From Plesiocystis pacifica SIR-1 (GTDB lineage Bacteria > Myxococcota_A > Polyangia > Nannocystales > Nannocystaceae), in NCBI RefSeq assembly GCF_000170895.1, contig NZ_ABCS01000010.1, positions 90,190 to 154,189 on the forward strand: 64,000 nt of DNA. The letters run 5' to 3'. Below the pieces are notes generated by a model. The model worked only from the letters and a program-made list of their open reading frames with translations, had not been told where the DNA came from and searched no databases. Positions 60,580 through 64,000 of this stretch are shown here, in pieces. How positions within the stretch are numbered: position 1 is the stretch's first letter; each line of letters opens with the position of its first letter. Made by a program: the position numbers and the translations under genes.

Positions 60580-63003
60580 GTGGCCCACCGGATCCAGCAG
60601 TACCCCAACGAGCGCCGCGGGCCACCGCTGGCGATCGCCGTGGGGCTGGTGCTGCTGTCCGTGGGGCTCAACTATGGCGCGGTCAGCGGAGCGGTCGAGC
60701 TGCTCGAAAGCGAGCCGTGGGAGGACGAGCCAGAGGAGCTGCTCGTCGTCGACCTCACCGAGCCCGAGCTGCCGGAGCCGGAAGAGGACGAGAAGGACAA
60801 AGAGAAGGAAGAGGAAGAGCCGGAGGAAAAGGAGCTCGAGAAGCAGGACTTCGAGCTCGTCGAGCCGGAGCCCGAACCGGAGCCTGAGCCCGAGCCGGAG
60901 CCTGAGCCGGAACCCGAGCCCGAGCCGGCGCAGGAGCCCGAGCCGCCGCCGCCCCTCGAGGAGCTGCGCGACATGAAGATGGTCGAGCAGCTCGACGAGT
61001 TCGACGACCAGCAGACCAACGAGGACGCGGACTACCTGTCGAACATCGACCGCCGCGTCGAGGAGCAGACCCGAGCGGAGATCACCAACCTGAGCCAGGA
61101 CGCCCTCGAGGCCCAGGCCAGCCAGCTCGAGCCCACGGAGTCCCCCGATCGGGGCACAGCCGACGAGACCGAGATCGCCCAGACCGAGACCCAACGCAGC
61201 GCGAAGGCCCGCGAGGCGCCCAAGGTCCGCCCCGAAGAGGTCGACGCGCGGCCCGAGCAAAACGACCCCAACCCCGAGTCGCTGCTCGCCACCCGCGAGC
61301 TCGAGCCCCGCGAGCACGCGGAGGCCATGGTCGAGCAAGAGGAGCTGGCCATCGAGGCCGAGGACGGCGTGGTCGCGACGGCCCAGGAGCGCTCGTCGAC
61401 GGTGCTCGAGCAGGACCAGCAGGCGCGGATCACCAGCCGGGACCCCCGCTACCGCTTCAAGCTGTCCCACGAGGAGATGGACGCGGTGTTTGGTCACGAC
61501 CACAACGCGCCGCGCAACACCGAGTCCCTCGAGCTGAGCAAGCGCAAGGGCGTGTGGGACTCGGCGCGCGACGCCTACCAGTCGCCCCTCGAGAACATGG
61601 TGCCCGAGGTCCAGGCCGGCAATCAGACGGCCCTGAACTCGCGCAAGCACCCCTTCGCCCGCTACATCGCCGCGATGCACCGGGGCATCCACGAGGCCTG
61701 GGCCTTCGGCTACCTCGACTCCCTCGACAGCCACCCCGCGAGCCACCCGCTCAACGACATGAACCTGTGGACCAAGGTCGAGATCGTGCTCAACGGCGAC
61801 GGCACGATCCACAAGGTCCGCACCATCCACCACTCGGGCAACTCCTCCTTCGACGCGGCCGCGCGCGAGGTGGTGCTCGCGACCGGGCCGTACCCCAACC
61901 CGCCCAAGGCGATCCGCAGCGGCAACGGGAAGATCTACATGCACTGGGACTTCCACCGCAACGAGTACGCGTGCGGGACCTTCGGTGCGAAGCCCTACAT
62001 CCTCGACAACGCTGGCGAGGGCGACGTCCCCCACGTGCACCATCGGTCGCGCGGGGGCGGTCGCGGAGCGCCGGAAGGGGAGGGGCGGACGATGGCCCGG
62101 CGCAACCCCTCGGCCGAAGGACCCGCGGCCCCGCCCTCGGAGCCGGAAGTCGAAGAGCTGCGGCGGCATCAGACTCCGCCGCCTGGAGCCCAGCCCGTGC
62201 CCAGCGGTCCCGTCGTCCAGCGTCCGCAGGGTGGTACGCCGCCCGAGCCTGGCCCGGGCGTCGCCCCGGGTGCTCCGCCGCCTGGGAGCCCCGCAGGACC
62301 CTTCGTCGCGCCCGGCGGCCGGGGGACGGGCGGTCTGGGAACTGGCGGCTCCGGGCCCGTGGGAGCGGGTGGTGCTGGCGGCGGCGGAGGAGCCGGTGGC
62401 GGCGGAGGAGCTGGTGCTGGTGGAGGAACTAGCGGCGGCGGAGCCGGAGGGGGCGGCGTCCCTGCTCCAGGCGTGCCCGCGCCGAGCCTCGGTGGCGGAG
62501 GAGGAGGAGGCCGCGGAGGCGGTGGTGGTGGCGGCGCAGCCAAGCCCGGCGAGAAGTCCAAGGGCAAGGGCGGCGGCATGCTGTCTGGCAACCGCACGCC
62601 CGCGGCGTCGGAAGGCCCCGCGTCCGCGCCGAGCACCGGCGTCGATCCGGTCGCCACGGCCATCGCCAAGAACTGGGCCCGCGCGTTCACCAAGGGCGAG
62701 GTCTCGACCATGGTCAACCGCAGCTCGATCCCCTTCCGCTCGGGCTCGGCCATCGCCGCCCGCAACAAGGACGAGCTCCGCGGGCTGCTCGAGGCCATGT
62801 CCGACGAGGTCAAGGGCAAGTCGGCCCGCCACTCGGGCACCTACACGGCCGCGGGCCTGCGCAAGAAGTTTGGCTCGGTCCCCGCGGGCGTCAGCGAGGG
62901 CGAAGGCCGGCTCTACGCGGTGTTCGAGATCGCCGGGGACTCGGTGATCGTGATGCTCGAGAAGAAGTACAACAGCTGGCGGATCGTCGGGATCACCCGC
63001 TGA
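60580..63003 (+). CDS. TonB-like protein with Glu-Pro repeat and Gly-rich linkers
   Basis: This 807-residue protein has one N-terminal membrane span (LAIAVGLVLLSVGLNYGAV), then a long acidic linker with eleven Glu-Pro pairs and charged helices. A TonB-C-like domain lies around residues 360-460 (LWTKVEIVLNGDGTIHKVRT, AAREVVLATGPYPNPPKAI). After it comes a Gly/Pro-rich region (~residues 510-670) and a further C-terminal domain (residues ~690-807) without TonB features. The layout resembles AgmX-type or giant TonB proteins of myxobacteria, which span the periplasm. The GTG at 60580 is chosen; a GTG at 60532 would add 16 residues. It is not next to exbB/exbD genes. Confidence 0.7.
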   Translation: MAHRIQQYPNERRGPPLAIAVGLVLLSVGLNYGAVSGAVELLESEPWEDEPEELLVVDLTEPELPEPEEDEKDKEKEEEEPEEKELEKQDFELVEPEPEPEPEPEPEPEPEPEPEPAQEPEPPPPLEELRDMKMVEQLDEFDDQQTNEDADYLSNIDRRVEEQTRAEITNLSQDALEAQASQLEPTESPDRGTADETEIAQTETQRSAKAREAPKVRPEEVDARPEQNDPNPESLLATRELEPREHAEAMVEQEELAIEAEDGVVATAQERSSTVLEQDQQARITSRDPRYRFKLSHEEMDAVFGHDHNAPRNTESLELSKRKGVWDSARDAYQSPLENMVPEVQAGNQTALNSRKHPFARYIAAMHRGIHEAWAFGYLDSLDSHPASHPLNDMNLWTKVEIVLNGDGTIHKVRTIHHSGNSSFDAAAREVVLATGPYPNPPKAIRSGNGKIYMHWDFHRNEYACGTFGAKPYILDNAGEGDVPHVHHRSRGGGRGAPEGEGRTMARRNPSAEGPAAPPSEPEVEELRRHQTPPPGAQPVPSGPVVQRPQGGTPPEPGPGVAPGAPPPGSPAGPFVAPGGRGTGGLGTGGSGPVGAGGAGGGGGAGGGGGAGAGGGTSGGGAGGGGVPAPGVPAPSLGGGGGGGRGGGGGGGAAKPGEKSKGKGGGMLSGNRTPAASEGPASAPSTGVDPVATAIAKNWARAFTKGEVSTMVNRSSIPFRSGSAIAARNKDELRGLLEAMSDEVKGKSARHSGTYTAAGLRKKFGSVPAGVSEGEGRLYAVFEIAGDSVIVMLEKKYNSWRIVGITR
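60862..60927 (+). repeat. Glu-Pro codon repeat within the TonB-like gene
   Basis: Eleven consecutive GAG/GAA-CCN codon pairs encode alternating Glu and Pro. Synonymous changes interrupt the six-base repeat, which reduces slippage. Such stiff rods are typical of TonB linkers. Confidence 0.85.
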
Positions 63004-63013
63004 GGGCCGAGCG

Positions 63014-63811
63014 CTAGCGACCTGGGCGGGGTACGTAGTCCAGCGTCGACGATAGGCGCGCGCGAAGCGGGGCGTCCCCGAAGGCGTCCAGCGCCAGCTC
63101 GAGCGCCCGCCCGACGAGCCCACGCAGCGCGCCGTGGTCTGTCATGTGGCAGCTGTGCAGGTCGTATTGGCCGGCGTCATCGGCCGCCCGGAAGGACACG
63201 AGCATGCCATCTCGACATCGGCACGGCTCCAGCCCCCTCGCGCAGACGGCCCGGGCTGCGTCGAGGGTCTCGGCCATTTCGGCCGGGCTGACGACCGGGC
63301 TGGAGGGCAAGGGCGAAGCGAGCTCGATGACCCGCGGGGGTTGCCACGGCGCGCCCTCGGGGAGGTCGAGCCAGTCGCTGGGGAAGAGCTGCCAGGTTGG
63401 GTCGTAGCGGTCCGTATACGTGGCCAGGATACGTTCGGGCGTATTCGAGAAGCGCAGGTGCGTCGCCCCCACGAAGGTCGGGCGGAGCAAGAGATCGAGC
63501 ACCAGACCGGGAGGCCGCCGCTCGAGGCCCGCGGCCTGCTGCATGGCGTCGAGGGTCTGGGTGGGCTCGAGCAACAGCGCGGGGAGCCCCTCCTCGATCA
63601 ACGCCTCCAGCTCGACCTCGGCGAAGTGCTCGTCGACCGCACCCAAAACGGTCCAGCGAGTGTCCGCGAGCGCAAGGAAGATGGCGTCCAGGCTGCGCTC
63701 GAGGCCTCGCTGGCGACCTCGCTGGAGAAAGCGCTGAACCGCGACGACCTGCTCGTGGGATGGCGCGTCGACCGGGCCGAGCGCCATGTGCAGAGTCTTC
63801 GATCGCGGCAC
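63014..63811 (-). CDS. Conserved-looking hypothetical protein
   Basis: This protein of up to 265 residues has no signal peptide or membrane segment. It has a cysteine group CARGLEPCRCRDG at about residue 200 and HSCHMTDHG after it, which together could hold a metal. The rest is a mixed alpha/beta sequence without a motif I recognise. The GTG at 63811 or the ATG at 63787 may be the start. It is convergent with the TonB-like gene, ten bases apart, and divergent from the partial gene at the right edge. Confidence 0.6.
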   Translation of the reverse strand: MPRSKTLHMALGPVDAPSHEQVVAVQRFLQRGRQRGLERSLDAIFLALADTRWTVLGAVDEHFAEVELEALIEEGLPALLLEPTQTLDAMQQAAGLERRPPGLVLDLLLRPTFVGATHLRFSNTPERILATYTDRYDPTWQLFPSDWLDLPEGAPWQPPRVIELASPLPSSPVVSPAEMAETLDAARAVCARGLEPCRCRDGMLVSFRAADDAGQYDLHSCHMTDHGALRGLVGRALELALDAFGDAPLRARLSSTLDYVPRPGR

Positions 63812-63846
63812 GAGCCCAGGGTAGCAAGGCGAGGGATTCAGGGGCT

Positions 63847-64000
63847 GTGGATGGTGAGAGCTGCAAGGACGAGGCCTCCACCGACTCGGACACTAGCGAG
63901 AGCGAGAGCGAAGACACCAGCTCCGAGACCGACACCGCGGACACCGACAGCTCCGAAACTGGAGCGGAGCCAGAGCCCCTGTCCGGGGACAACTGCGACG
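63847..64000 (+). CDS. Acidic Ser/Thr/Asp-rich protein, cut by the window edge
   Basis: The frame from the GTG at 63847 encodes VDGESCKDEASTDSDTSESE and continues with Thr/Asp/Ser/Glu-rich sequence, open to the right edge. The composition is that of the linkers that follow the lipobox Cys in the other lipoproteins here. However, no signal peptide precedes the Cys. Just before it the DNA reads CAGGGGCTGTG, identical to the start of the first hairpin of the dispersed repeat. The N-terminus may therefore have been lost, or the start lies elsewhere. Confidence 0.4.
   Translation, partial: MDGESCKDEASTDSDTSESESEDTSSETDTADTDSSETGAEPEPLSGDNCD

Noticed and set aside
60574..63123. An 849-codon minus-strand frame opposite the TonB-like gene
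   Set aside because: It reflects the repetitive Glu-Pro and Gly codons in antisense, and has no independent features.

Overview
The window is very GC-rich, densely coded DNA. It reads like a chromosomal segment of a myxobacterium, most plausibly a Nannocystis/Plesiocystis-type member of the Nannocystaceae. The basis is the many large lipoproteins with Asp/Glu/Thr-rich linkers after the lipobox, cysteine-rich DUF4215 and MopE-like repeats, sigma-54 activators, cytosolic histidine-kinase arrays and a LexA of the expected type. This placement is inference from gene style, since no rRNA or marker gene is present. I saw no insertion sequence, tRNA, CRISPR array or prophage.

Layout. 1-6.8 kb: the end of a Sel1-repeat protein, a tandem pair of SpoIIAA-like proteins, a SulP transporter that lacks its STAS tail, a sigma-54 activator without a sensory domain, an Rpn-type nuclease and an alginate-export-type porin. 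6.8-11.3 kb: a propeller lipoprotein, a DUF1415 protein and a membrane glycosyltransferase-like protein with TPRs. 11.4-15.8 kb: a Tat-exported PaoABC-like molybdenum hydroxylase operon ending in a small cysteine-rich protein. 15.9-17.4 kb: an alpha/beta hydrolase and a winged-helix regulator.

17.4-31.9 kb is the most interesting block. It is a compact NRPS-independent siderophore (NIS) operon read leftward: a small membrane protein, a PepSY reductase-like protein, a DUF4374-like lipoprotein, a PLP decarboxylase, an amine N-monooxygenase, an MFS exporter, and then two copies of an acyltransferase-synthetase module separated by a DUF1624-like membrane acyltransferase. Eight of its nine junctions overlap by stop/start codons. 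In the second module the acyltransferase and synthetase are joined in one frame. Two 7-1-7 inverted repeats matching Fur boxes lie in the divergent promoter, shared with a methyltransferase gene.

32-46 kb: an acyl-CoA ligase, a TIGR04552-like protein, then a series of secreted lipoproteins (PNGase F-like, DUF4215, amidohydrolase with OB-fold modules, MopE-like, an OB-fold repeat protein, a thermonuclease). 46-51 kb: small proteins, lexA, corA and an OmpA-type lipoprotein. 51.4-56.9 kb: a YegS-like lipid kinase and a four-gene phosphorelay (NtrC-type regulator, GAF kinase, CheY-like regulator, REC-kinase hybrid). 57-64 kb: a Ca/Na exchanger, an AstE-like hydrolase with RimK, a TonB-like protein with extreme low-complexity linkers, and one unknown gene.

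A second theme is a short dispersed repeat made of two hairpins, seen in two full and two partial copies next to gene ends. Both stems differ between the two full copies by paired substitutions that keep base pairing. This suggests that the structure itself is selected or that the element is mobile. Two genes too short for ordinary ORF calling (34 and 56 codons) are also described.
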